Of a DNA stretch of 41,981 bases, positions 17,150 to 25,700 are shown piece after piece. The notes beneath the pieces were generated by a model that was not told where the DNA came from, ran no database searches, and worked only from the letters and a program-made list of their open reading frames with translations. The DNA lies in IMG/VR virus record IMGVR_UViG_3300025669_000078, positions 1-41,981 of that record, one strand, 5' to 3'. Within the stretch, counting starts at the first letter, position 1. Each line of letters begins with the position of its first letter. The position numbers were made by a program, and so were the translations under genes. The stretch is from a virus.

Positions 17150-17928
17150 CCGGACTAGAAGCCCATGAAAAATACCTTTATCCGGTTGTAAGGGTTTCGT
17201 GCGGGAGTAGTTCTGGATCTGGTACGATCATTTATTCAGGCATGGTCGAATCAGAAAAGTATTCAACCTACATTTTAACGAATCATCATGTTATTGCCGG
17301 CGCCATTCGCATTGCTGATGAATGGGATTCAGACCTCGGCAAAGAGATTAAAAAAGAGATTCGGTCTATCGTTTATGTCGAGGTGTTTAAGTACCGGAAT
17401 CTTTCAACTCCCGTCGGAACGATGAAGCTCGAAGCTGATGTGGTGATTTATAACAAAACCGAGGATATGGCGATTGTAAAAATCCGACTTGATGACAAAA
17501 TGAAATACATTGCAACACTTCCGGCCAAAGACAAAACCGAGGAATATAGAGTTGCCGATGAATCCATTGCGTCGGGTTGTTCCTTGGGGTGGCCTCCATT
17601 GCTTTCAAAGGGGCTTATTACTAGAATTGGGTTACAGGCCAAGTCGCTCCCGTTTGATATGTCATCTGCACAGATTATATTCGGTAACTCCGGCGGTGCA
17701 ATGTTTACCGCAGACGGTACGTTGATTGGGGTCCCAAGTATGATAGCCTCCATGGGTTGGTCAGGCGTGGTATCACATATGGGCCTTTTTATTCCGATCA
17801 AACGGATTTATGAATGGCTGGAAAAAGAACACTATGATTTCATTTATGATCCGGCTAAAGATGAAAAAACTTGTCTTGAAGCCCGAGAAAAAGAGATCGA
17901 GGAAAAGAAAAAGGCGGCCAAGGAATAG
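17116..17928 (+). CDS. trypsin-like serine protease (signal peptide in another frame)
   Basis: A 270-codon frame opening at GTG 17116. It has a complete trypsin/DegP-like triad: H58 in TNHHV, D117 in EDMAIV and S192 in GNSGGA, with GSGTII near 34-39 forming the first strand. There is no PDZ domain; the C-terminus is a charged helix (EKEIEEKKKAAKE). The natural start is probably the signal peptide at 17084, which lies in another frame. The mature protease would act in the periplasm or outside. Proteases of this kind are not usual in a head-tail joining region. Confidence 0.8.
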   Translation: MFFEWYGVASLTGLEAHEKYLYPVVRVSCGSSSGSGTIIYSGMVESEKYSTYILTNHHVIAGAIRIADEWDSDLGKEIKKEIRSIVYVEVFKYRNLSTPVGTMKLEADVVIYNKTEDMAIVKIRLDDKMKYIATLPAKDKTEEYRVADESIASGCSLGWPPLLSKGLITRIGLQAKSLPFDMSSAQIIFGNSGGAMFTADGTLIGVPSMIASMGWSGVVSHMGLFIPIKRIYEWLEKEHYDFIYDPAKDEKTCLEAREKEIEEKKKAAKE

Positions 17929-17931
17929 TAA

Positions 17932-18024
17932 ATGATCGACAACTTTAAATCATGGCTAATCGTAGCGGCGGTAAGTATCGGTGGGGCTGCGGTAATACTT
18001 CTGTCGATACTGCCGACATTATAG
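17932..18024 (+). CDS. 30-residue single-pass membrane peptide
   Basis: The ATG follows AAGGA by seven bases, a better ribosome site than that of the overlapping frame at 17952. The peptide is SWLIVAAVSIGGAAVILL (residues 7-24) flanked by a short charged start and a LPTL end, so one membrane helix. It could be a small holin, an antiholin or a regulator. It shares most of its DNA with the zinc protein in a different frame, so one of the two might be spurious. Confidence 0.45.
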   Translation: MIDNFKSWLIVAAVSIGGAAVILLSILPTL

Positions 18025-18155
18025 AATATGTTTATCATTGTGCATCATGTGGTTGGATAAAACGGGATTGGGATTTTGGGCCATACGACATAGAATGTCC
18101 CGAATGCGGGGAACGGGTTAAAGCAATGCAAATGAACATCGAGGCAAAACCATGA
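17952..18155 (+). CDS. small zinc-ribbon protein
   Basis: A 67-residue frame with HCASCGW and, 16 residues later, ECPECGERV, a typical four-cysteine zinc ribbon. The stop overlaps the next gene by four bases (ATGA), which supports translation of this frame. The start at 17952 lacks a ribosome site and lies within the membrane peptide above, so translation may be coupled to it. Role unknown; it sits between two lysis-type genes. Confidence 0.65.
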   Translation: MANRSGGKYRWGCGNTSVDTADIIEYVYHCASCGWIKRDWDFGPYDIECPECGERVKAMQMNIEAKP

Positions 18156-18655
18156 AACCTGAATTAAGGACAGGCGATATTTTTTGCACACGCAATCCGA
18201 TGGCGCTTGGCCGGGCGATTAATCAGATTCAAAAGTTTTGGTCAAGCGATAACGAAAGCGAATATAGTCATTCCGGGATTATCTGCAATCCAAAGGGAAT
18301 CACTTTTGAGAGTTTGTGGACTATCCGCTATTCGAAACTTGACGCATATGCCGGCAAACAGGTGATCATCGGGCGGCATTTCGGCATGAATCAAGAGGCG
18401 TTTGACGAGGGAATACGCGGTATTGCGAAACACGAAAAACAGATATATCCGTTTCATCGTTTGCTTTTCCATCTGTTTCCGCCAGCTGCAAAGTACATTT
18501 CGAGCGGTGGTTTTCCGGTGTGTTCTGAGTTGGTCTGTAAGTTTTTATGCAAAGCCGGGCTGATGCCGACATGGAAAGGTAAAAATCCGGATCACGTTGC
18601 TGATATGATCCATAAGTGGAGAACGTGGGAAGTTGTTTTTGAGGGTGCGCTGTAA
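18152..18655 (+). CDS. permuted papain-like (NlpC/P60-type) cysteine hydrolase
   Basis: A 167-residue protein of the YiiX/LRAT-like permuted papain fold. RTGDIF at residues 6-11 is the usual first strand; YSHSGII carries the likely catalytic H40, and PVCSELV the likely nucleophile C124. Members cleave peptidoglycan or acyl amides, and the position among virion and lysis genes suggests a wall-digesting role. No signal peptide. It overlaps both neighbours by 1-4 bases. Confidence 0.75.
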   Translation: MKPELRTGDIFCTRNPMALGRAINQIQKFWSSDNESEYSHSGIICNPKGITFESLWTIRYSKLDAYAGKQVIIGRHFGMNQEAFDEGIRGIAKHEKQIYPFHRLLFHLFPPAAKYISSGGFPVCSELVCKFLCKAGLMPTWKGKNPDHVADMIHKWRTWEVVFEGAL

Positions 18656-19107
18656 TGCCAATAGCGAATTACAGAATAGAATGGAACGATGAAAGCGTTA
18701 TCCGTGCCATCGAGGGCGCTGTTAAAGTTGCGACAAAAGAAGGCGCAAAAAAGGTGGCGGCAACTGCGCGGCGGCTATGTCCGGTGGAGAAGACCGGCAA
18801 GCAGGATAAATGGGGCAATCGGCCTGGATCATTAAAAGCGTCTATTAGGGTTGAAAAGAGCAAGTTTAAGAATGGCGGATATCTTGTCAAGGTCGGTGGT
18901 AAAGGTGCTTGGGGCGATCCGTTCTATGCGCCATTTGTGGAGTTGGGCACGCCGGGAACATCATATCAAACGCATGCTCCGAAAAGAAGCGGGCCAAGGT
19001 CATCGATAAAAGCACGCGCTTTCCTGCGGCCCGGGCTGGCGAGAAATAAACGGAAGTTTAAAAAAATGTTTCAAAACGAAATCGCTAAAACACTGAGCAG
19101 AAAATGA
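18655..19107 (+). CDS. head-tail joining protein, HK97 gp10-like
   Basis: A 150-residue protein with the gp10-family layout: an N-terminal strand IEWNDE, the helix EGAKKVAATARRLCPVEKTG, then GSLKASIRVE and the C-terminal FYAPFVELGTPG followed by ARAFLRPGLARN. It belongs to the neck between head and tail. Length and position (before the tail terminator) match siphophages. Confidence 0.9.
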   Translation: MPIANYRIEWNDESVIRAIEGAVKVATKEGAKKVAATARRLCPVEKTGKQDKWGNRPGSLKASIRVEKSKFKNGGYLVKVGGKGAWGDPFYAPFVELGTPGTSYQTHAPKRSGPRSSIKARAFLRPGLARNKRKFKKMFQNEIAKTLSRK

Positions 19108-19508
19108 AAGAACTCTTTACCGGCCTGATGACATACTTTAACGCTGTGAAAACTGCGGGTGGTTTCTATGCGGCTATCGGCGGTCGGTTGAGCAATACTT
19201 TTGCTAAACAAAAAACGGCTTATCCATACGCGGTTTTCTTCCTGGTGGTCGATGTTGCGGAATGGCGTTTCGGTGGCGAAATGCAGGATGATATTATTAT
19301 TCAATTCAATTTGTTTTCAGACAAAAATTCAGGAGTTCAAGTCAATGATTTGTACACAAAGCTAAAGGCACGGTTTGATAACTGTGAGTTGACCGTTTCA
19401 GGGTATCGGCACATTACTTTTACGCGGACCATGGCACGACTTTTAAGGGATGAGGAACGGGCAGTCTGGCAATATTCGGTTGAATATGACATTATGATCG
19501 AGAAATGA
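19104..19508 (+). CDS. tail terminator / tail completion protein
   Basis: A 134-residue protein of the tail completion type. It begins with a helix (KELFTGLMTYFNAV) and has AYPYAVFFLVV, then IQFNLFSD and a middle helix VNDLYTKLKARFD, followed by YSVEYDIMI at the end, the normal strand order. It caps the tail tube and binds the head. Four-base overlaps with both neighbours. Confidence 0.85.
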   Translation: MKELFTGLMTYFNAVKTAGGFYAAIGGRLSNTFAKQKTAYPYAVFFLVVDVAEWRFGGEMQDDIIIQFNLFSDKNSGVQVNDLYTKLKARFDNCELTVSGYRHITFTRTMARLLRDEERAVWQYSVEYDIMIEK

Positions 19509-20098
19509 AATCTTTATTTAAAAAATATGATGGCCAAACGATTAACATCGTCGGGAGTGGTTCATCGATTAGATATTTAAACAAAGATTATTTTATTGAT
19601 GGTCCGGTGGTGGCGTTGAATTTGGCTATTGTCTCTGTTGAAAAACTTGATTTATTAAATCCGATTTATTCAATGCAAAAGGATAAAGGGCGGTATGTAA
19701 AAACTAAAAATAGCCGCTTAGGAGTCTCTAATCCTACGTGCGACCGTGCTCTTGGTTGTGGGGAGATTTGTGGGCCGTGTCCGACAAAAGTACGACCGAA
19801 AAAAGCAACGCTATTGCTTGACATGAATGATTCGGCTTGCTGTTTTCCTGATTATAATCCCCGTATTTTAATCAATCAAGGCGGCCTTGGATTGAAATGG
19901 GACATGGCATCATTCTTTGTGGCGCTTCGGTTAGGGGGTTTCTTTGGTTGCCTAAAATATCGGATTATTTCGTGCGATACTATTGCCGGAATTGATAACG
20001 TGTATCAGTACCGAGGGCAGCATAGAATATCGAAAGTTTTTTTACCAACTATAAACTATGAATTTATAACACCAACTAAAAAGGACGGAGCAAAATGA
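19505..20098 (+). CDS. Rossmann-like protein, possible glycosyl or nucleotide-sugar related (DUF115-like)
   Basis: A 197-residue protein. The start INIVGSGSSIRYL resembles the nucleotide-binding loop of DUF115/sialyltransferase-like proteins, followed by PVVALNLAI. It has four to five cysteines in the middle (CDRALGCGEICGPCP) and NQGGLGLKWDMASFFVALRL, then ISCD near the end. The gene is AT-rich. It abuts the glycosyltransferase gene that follows. Phage proteins of this type may modify glycans or the virion. Substrate and activity are unknown. Confidence 0.5.
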   Translation: MKSLFKKYDGQTINIVGSGSSIRYLNKDYFIDGPVVALNLAIVSVEKLDLLNPIYSMQKDKGRYVKTKNSRLGVSNPTCDRALGCGEICGPCPTKVRPKKATLLLDMNDSACCFPDYNPRILINQGGLGLKWDMASFFVALRLGGFFGCLKYRIISCDTIAGIDNVYQYRGQHRISKVFLPTINYEFITPTKKDGAK

Positions 20099-21444
20099 GA
20101 AAAGTATCGATTATAATTCCAGTGGTACGACCAGATAAAGCGGAGCGGTGCCGAAAAGCGATCATCAAGAATGCGGGTATCCCTCCGCATCAATATGAAA
20201 TTGTTACTGAACAAGACGTGGACGGCATCGGCTGCCCGGCTATGGTCAAACAGCTCACAGCGGCCACACGGCACGATCTTGTTATGTTCCTGGGTGATGA
20301 TACCGTTCCGGAGCCGGGGTTTCTTCTGGCGGCTCTCACGGCCATGGATACCCTGCTGGACGGATGGGGCGTGGTCGGCTTAAACACCGAGGGGCCAAAA
20401 TTCGGTGTTAATGATCCGCTTATTCCCAAAAATAGCAACCCTTTGGCGCATTGGATGGCGGACAAGCGGATGCTTGAGCATATACCCGGCGGCAACTTTT
20501 TCCCGACTGATTACCGGCATTGCTTTGGAGATAATGAGTTGTATGATATCGCGGATGGACTTGGCCGGTGGGTGTTTGCTGCCGATTCGAAAATCAAGCA
20601 TGATCATCCGGTTAATACCGGCGATGAAATGGATGATCTATTAAAAAAGGCGTATTCGAAAGAGAATTTAAAGCACGATCAAAACACATATTTAAAAAGA
20701 AAAATAGATCGGATGCGTAATTGCAGCTATACGGGTATCAAGCTGGCGCTGGCATATCCGGTGACATATGAAATCCTATACGCCCAATTCTGTTTTACCA
20801 ATTTGAATATCGTGTGCCAATACATTACCGGTGCAATGCGCGACGGTGCGGGCATGCCTCAGATCGATATTTTATTGCCGATTCATCCGGGTAATCATGA
20901 CGCTGTGCGGAACAATTTGGTGAGCCAGGCGTTGAATAAGGGTTGCACACACATATTGATGATGGACACGGATCAGGTTTATTATGATTCGGATACAATC
21001 AAAAAGCTATTGGCTCACAATAAGCCAGTGGTAGGTGCCCGGGTTCATCGCCGGTATCCTCCATTTGATCCAATTCTTCTTAGGGAAACGGAAGATGGTC
21101 GGCATTACCATATGGATTATGATGAAATCGATCGCATCGTAACTGCCGGCGAAACTGTCAAAGTACCAGCGACCGGCTGCGGCTGTATTTTATATGATAC
21201 TAAAGTTTTCCTTGACATAGATCCGCCATGGTTTCTGCACACCAAAACTGCGGCGGGTCGAACAAAGGGTGAAGACATATATTTTTGCGAGCAACTAAGG
21301 CGGAGCGGATATGATATCTTTGTCGATACGTCGATTAATATATCTCATCTTTCAATTCAGGAAATTGGGATGGATCAATATCGACTGTATCAAAAACTGT
21401 ATGAAAAACAGAACGAAAAATTAAACGAGGTGGATCATGGCTAA
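20095..21444 (+). CDS. tandem-domain glycosyltransferase
   Basis: A 449-residue protein with two GT-A type domains. The first (residues 1-200) starts with VSIIIPVVRPDKAERC and has VMFLGDDTVPEPG around 63-75, where the DD pair would bind metal and the nucleotide-sugar. The second (about 255-430) has IDILLPIHPGNH and ILMMDTDQVYYDSD near 287-300, with a DxD pair (D291, D293), then GEDIYFCEQLRRSGYD, a typical acceptor-site segment. It could glycosylate virion proteins or host glycans. It lies between the tail terminator and the tail tube. Confidence 0.8.
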   Translation: MRKVSIIIPVVRPDKAERCRKAIIKNAGIPPHQYEIVTEQDVDGIGCPAMVKQLTAATRHDLVMFLGDDTVPEPGFLLAALTAMDTLLDGWGVVGLNTEGPKFGVNDPLIPKNSNPLAHWMADKRMLEHIPGGNFFPTDYRHCFGDNELYDIADGLGRWVFAADSKIKHDHPVNTGDEMDDLLKKAYSKENLKHDQNTYLKRKIDRMRNCSYTGIKLALAYPVTYEILYAQFCFTNLNIVCQYITGAMRDGAGMPQIDILLPIHPGNHDAVRNNLVSQALNKGCTHILMMDTDQVYYDSDTIKKLLAHNKPVVGARVHRRYPPFDPILLRETEDGRHYHMDYDEIDRIVTAGETVKVPATGCGCILYDTKVFLDIDPPWFLHTKTAAGRTKGEDIYFCEQLRRSGYDIFVDTSINISHLSIQEIGMDQYRLYQKLYEKQNEKLNEVDHG

Positions 21445-21889
21445 AGAATCAAAAGCGAGTTTTTTCGGCAAGGTAACAATCGGCGACGTCTCTGTGCTCG
21501 GTATGGGAACATGGACTTGGAGTGGATTCACGAGGGATACGGTCGAGGATATCGAGTTTGGTATAGGGATAGCAACCTATGAAATGGATGTTCTGCGACC
21601 GGGTACGATTAGTTTTGACGGCAATTACAAAAAAGACGATACGACAGGCCAGGACGAACTTCGGTCGTATCATATCAACGAAGTCGAAATGACCGACATT
21701 CGATTTTATGTTGACTCGGTATCCTATTACACGCCGAACAGCACAACAGCTGCCGGTGGCGGCCTCCTGGAAGGGGAAGAAGTTGCAAGTGTAATTATCA
21801 CGTCGGTTGATCCGATTGCTTTCAGCTTGGGATCCGTCGGCAAAATCGGTTTCAGCGTACAACTGACCGGCCATATGCGGCTTATTTAA
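21437..21889 (+). CDS. major tail tube protein
   Basis: A 150-residue protein directly before the tail chaperone genes. It is beta-rich, with the opening SFFGKVTIGDVSVLGMGTW, then the middle GTISFDGNYKKDD and a C-terminal strand IGFSVQLTGHM. This layout, and a downstream hairpin terminator, match siphophage tail tube genes, which are highly expressed. The length is normal. It overlaps the glycosyltransferase stop by eight bases. Confidence 0.85.
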   Translation: MAKESKASFFGKVTIGDVSVLGMGTWTWSGFTRDTVEDIEFGIGIATYEMDVLRPGTISFDGNYKKDDTTGQDELRSYHINEVEMTDIRFYVDSVSYYTPNSTTAAGGGLLEGEEVASVIITSVDPIAFSLGSVGKIGFSVQLTGHMRLI

Positions 21890-21896
21890 TCACATC

Positions 21897-21964
21897 GCGC
21901 GGGATAGGGGATTCAAGACCGAAAAGCGTGTTTGCTCCGGCACGCCTTCCCGCGCTATCTTTTA
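21897..21964 (+). terminator. nested hairpin after the tail tube gene
   Basis: GCGCGGGA (21897-21904) pairs with TCCCGCGC (21948-21955), and inside it GCGTG (21926-21930) pairs with CACGC (21941-21945). The outer stem is followed by TATCTTTTAA. It begins eight bases after the tail tube stop and precedes the chaperone gene, so it would limit downstream expression. It may be a partial terminator or an mRNA stabiliser. Confidence 0.65.
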
Positions 21965-21998
21965 ACGGAGCCATAACGATAAATAGGAGTACGGAGCA

Positions 21999-22553
21999 AT
22001 GCCTTTTGACTTAAAAAACACGAATCCGGCGGAACGGTTTTACTATCCTGACTATGCAACGGCAATGGCCATGCCCGAAGATAAGCGGGAATGGGTTGAA
22101 CAACGGCTTTGTATCGGTGATCCGCTAAAAGAGATCGAAAAGCAGACCGATACCAAAAAGTTTGAGCATGTTCAGCCGAAGAAAAAGAACGGAAAAATTA
22201 ATCACCGGGCACCATTACAGCGAATTGAATTTGTTGAAACGGATGAAGAACTGCACCATGAATTGACGTTTGATTTCACAATTTATGATTGGCAGATTTT
22301 TGACGATAACGGCAATCCGATCCCGTGCAACCTGGAAAATAAAATGATCATGCTCGGCATCTTTAAGTTCAATCAGTTTGTCGGTGAAAACATGGAAAAG
22401 CAAGTCGACGGCGATAAAGAACGGGCGGAGGATCAGGAATCAAATTTGCCGACTACTGTGAGCGGATCTCAGGAAAGCCGGACTGTAAAGTCTGCCGGGA
22501 AACATACGCCGCATACGAAGACGGAGAAGAACCCGACTGCGAAAACTGCTTAG
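21999..22553 (+). CDS. tail assembly chaperone, unshifted product (gpG-like)
   Basis: A 184-residue protein between tail tube and tape measure, the invariant position of tail assembly chaperones. It begins with PFDLKNTNPAERFYYPDY and contains HELTFDFTIYDWQIFDD. Up to residue 148 it looks like a folded protein; after the slippery site at 22442 the remaining sequence is a low-complexity Thr/Ser/Lys/Pro tail, as expected when the real downstream product is read in another frame. The longer frameshift product is listed at 22448. Ribosome site GGAGTACGGAG. Confidence 0.85.
   Translation: MPFDLKNTNPAERFYYPDYATAMAMPEDKREWVEQRLCIGDPLKEIEKQTDTKKFEHVQPKKKNGKINHRAPLQRIEFVETDEELHHELTFDFTIYDWQIFDDNGNPIPCNLENKMIMLGIFKFNQFVGENMEKQVDGDKERAEDQESNLPTTVSGSQESRTVKSAGKHTPHTKTEKNPTAKTA
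22442..22448 (+). other. predicted -1 ribosomal frameshift site A_AAT_TTG
   Basis: In the gpG frame the codons are TCA AAT TTG, giving the canonical X_XXY_YYZ heptamer A_AAT_TTG. Slipping back one base changes the codons to AAA TTT and enters a frame that is open from 22418 to the stop at 22778. Tail assembly chaperones of siphophages commonly use such a slip to make G and G-T proteins, so the location is exactly as expected. Confidence 0.8.
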
Positions 22554-22780
22554 ATGATTTAAAAATACCGGAATTGTTACCGGAAAATATCGAAGTCTAT
22601 GAGATTTACGACATGATACGCAATCAGCATATTATGGGTGCATCCGGGCCGGTTGATCTAAACCTGATACCTGTTTTCGAGGTGATGAACCGACGCGGCG
22701 TTAAAGACTGGGAGCGTTGTCTTAATCTTCTCCGGATGGTTTACGATCTGGATATTAAACGGCTGTATAGGGATAAATAA
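22448..22780 (+). CDS. tail assembly chaperone -1 frameshift extension (G-T), zinc-ribbon
   Basis: Read in the -1 frame after the slip, this adds 110 residues to the first 150 of the chaperone, about 260 in total. The early part has DCKVC and DCENC separated by 15 residues, a probable zinc ribbon absent from the unshifted product. The rest (PENIEVYEIYDMIRNQH, then EVMNRRGVKDWERCLNLLRM) is helical and likely contacts the tape measure. No good independent start exists before TTG 22574, which supports frameshifting. It ends at the tape measure ATG with one shared base. Confidence 0.75.
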   Translation, partial: ADYCERISGKPDCKVCRETYAAYEDGEEPDCENCLDDLKIPELLPENIEVYEIYDMIRNQHIMGASGPVDLNLIPVFEVMNRRGVKDWERCLNLLRMVYDLDIKRLYRDK

Positions 22781-25700
22781 TGGGCGCGAGTTTAGGTGCT
22801 GCATATGTTGGCATCCGTGGTGACCGGAAACATTTAAAAGGTGATTTTAACAAAGCCCTTAGAACCACGGACACCTTCGCCGGCAAGATGCAAAAGCGGA
22901 TTAGTCGTATCAATTTCAAGGTGATCGGTATTGCGGCGGCTGCGGCGGCAACTGCGGCTGTATACGCCATGAGAAAGGTTATTAATGTTGCCTCTGACCT
23001 TCAGGAAACAACCGGTAAATTCGACGTGGTGTTTAAGGGTCAAGAAGCCGTCGCGCGTGCATGGTCGAGAACTCTGGTTGATGCTTATGCCATGTCAACC
23101 AGAGAATCCAAATTATACTTATCATCGATTCAAGACCTATTAGTTCCGATGGGTATGAATGCAGAGGCGGCCGGAAAGATGTCGTATGAGGTTGTTAAGT
23201 TATCTGCAGACCTGGGTAGTTTTAACAACCTTCCCACGGCTCAAGTTATGGCGGACATGGAAAGTGCGCTGGTAGGCAATTTTGAAACGATGAAAAAATA
23301 CGGAATTGTTTTAAATGAAACCGTGGTAAAGCAAGAAGCGTATGATTTAGGGTTGGTCAAAACAGGTGAAAAATTAAATGCTGCACAAAAATCACAGGCG
23401 GCATATTCTCTTATGGTTAAAGGATCAGCCGCAGCCGTTGGTGATCTTGCAAAAACGTCGGATAGTTATGCCAATTTGGTAAAAAAATTAACGGCTATGG
23501 TTGAAGATATCACGGCCTTTATTGGCGATCAATTTTTACCTATTGCATCCAATGTGGTTAAATGGGTAAATAAATGGATCAAGGCGAATCAGGAACTTAT
23601 TAGGCAAAAAATACAAGACTATATTAAAACAGTAAAAGACGTAGCCATACTTTTAGGTGATGCGTTAAAAATAGTATGGGACTTGCTTATAGCTCCACCA
23701 TTAGCGGCTATTAAATTTATGCAAGATTTAAGCGGTGAAACCGAAACGGCCACCGAAAAGGCAAAGGATTTAAAAGCCGAATTGGTAGAAGCCCCGGGTG
23801 AAATCAAAACAGCTTGGATGGATTTACTCGGTTTTTTTACTGTGTGGGGTGATAATATAGTTGATGTTGTTAGCGCATCATTTAAGACAATACTGAAAAC
23901 AATCTATGCGGTATTGAATCAAACGGGCCGTCTGCTTGAATTGGCATTTCGGACGTATAATAATATAACGAGTGGACATTTTAAACAAGTCATAAAGGAT
24001 GTTAAAACGTTTGCCAAAGATACAAAGAATGTTTTCGGCAAATTGGGTAGCAGTATTTCATCGGATTGGAAATCAGCTATTGATCGGATGATGAAACGGT
24101 GGAAATTTTTTGATAAAGACTTGGAGCTTCGATTTAAAAACGCGAAACGGAATGCCGAAAAAGCCTTTAAGGGAATACGAACCGCATCTCAAATGGCAGC
24201 TGATGGATTAAAAATAGACACGGAAGTTATGGGAATTTCGTGGGCTCAATACATGAAAGACATTGAGGACGAAGCCACAACAACATGGGCCGTCTTGACT
24301 GATCTTCCGACGGATATGCTTGACGCTATTGAACTCGGCAACCGTCTGGCAGAACAGGATTTTGCAGATACATACTCAACTATCGAAAAAAATACCATAG
24401 ATTTTGCCGGCGTTGCATCAAGATCGTTATCAGAAAGTTTCTTTGCTGTAATTAAAGGGGATATAACGTCACTCGGTGGTGTGTTTAAAAGTTTCATTGA
24501 TGCGATGATACGGCAGCTTACGGATTTTCTTGCATCCAAGGTTGTTTCGAGTATAATAAAATTATTTAGCGGCGGATTGTTTGGTGGCGGTGGATCAGGT
24601 GGCGGTGGAATTTTAAGCGGTATTCTTAGCGGTATCGGGAAGATTTTTGGATTTCAAGAAGGCGGTATCGTACCAGGGGAAGGTCCACAGCTTGCCATGG
24701 TACACGGAGGGGAGATTGTTTTGCCGCTTGACGCATCAAAACAAATTACAAGCGGTAATCTTTCGCGTGGATCTTTTGGTGGTATCCAAAGCGGTGGAAA
24801 TAATTTAGGTTCAGCCGGGGCAACAACAGTGGGCGGCAAGCCATTTACCGGTGATCCTGTCTTGCCGGACGATATAACCAAAACGGTCGGCCTTGCATCA
24901 CTCCTGGGGGCTTTGAGCGGTGGCGGTGTTGGTGCTTTTTCGGGTGCGATTGGCGCACTTTTGACCGAGGGATTTAAGGCTGCCTTTGGTTTCCGGGGCG
25001 CTTTCTTTGATGTGCCGGCGTTATTGGCACGAACATTGGGCGGGCCGATCGGGGCGATATTAAGCCCTGTAATCGGCATGCTCGGGGATGCGATTGGCGA
25101 CCTTACAAATCTCAGGAGTAAAGAACCATTACGCGATATGCTTGAGAGTTCTTTTGGATATAAAGGCGGGCGGCTTGGTTTTGCAGAATCATTTCACGAC
25201 AAAGTTGGAACTGAAGAAGATCCGCTCGGCGTTGATCAAACTATTGCTAATTTTACCGGAATATTTGACGGCTTTATTGAAAAAAATAAAGAGGCGTATG
25301 CAGGCTTCGGTATTGATGTTCAAGCATTGCAAGACGAAAACTTTGGAGAGCTTGCTAGATCGATGGGGTTTACGACCAGTCAAGTCGAATTTTCGTTAAA
25401 AGATTTTGGAGTAAATGCAGAAAAAATGTCAGCAGCTTTCGGTTTAGAAGTTGATAAGGTTGGAATAAAAGGCAGAACATTTTCCCAGCACGGCATAAGC
25501 GCCATGTCAAATCTGGAAGCGGCTACCATGAACATGGGCCTGGGCATATCGGCGGCGGCAGTGGACATGGGAACATCTATCGAAACTACTATGGAGGCGA
25601 TGGACAGAGCATCGTTTGATCTCGGTGCTTCAATGACTGACGCTCTTGGCGAATTTGGAGAAGTTACAACGACAGCCATTGATGATATAAGTATAGATGT

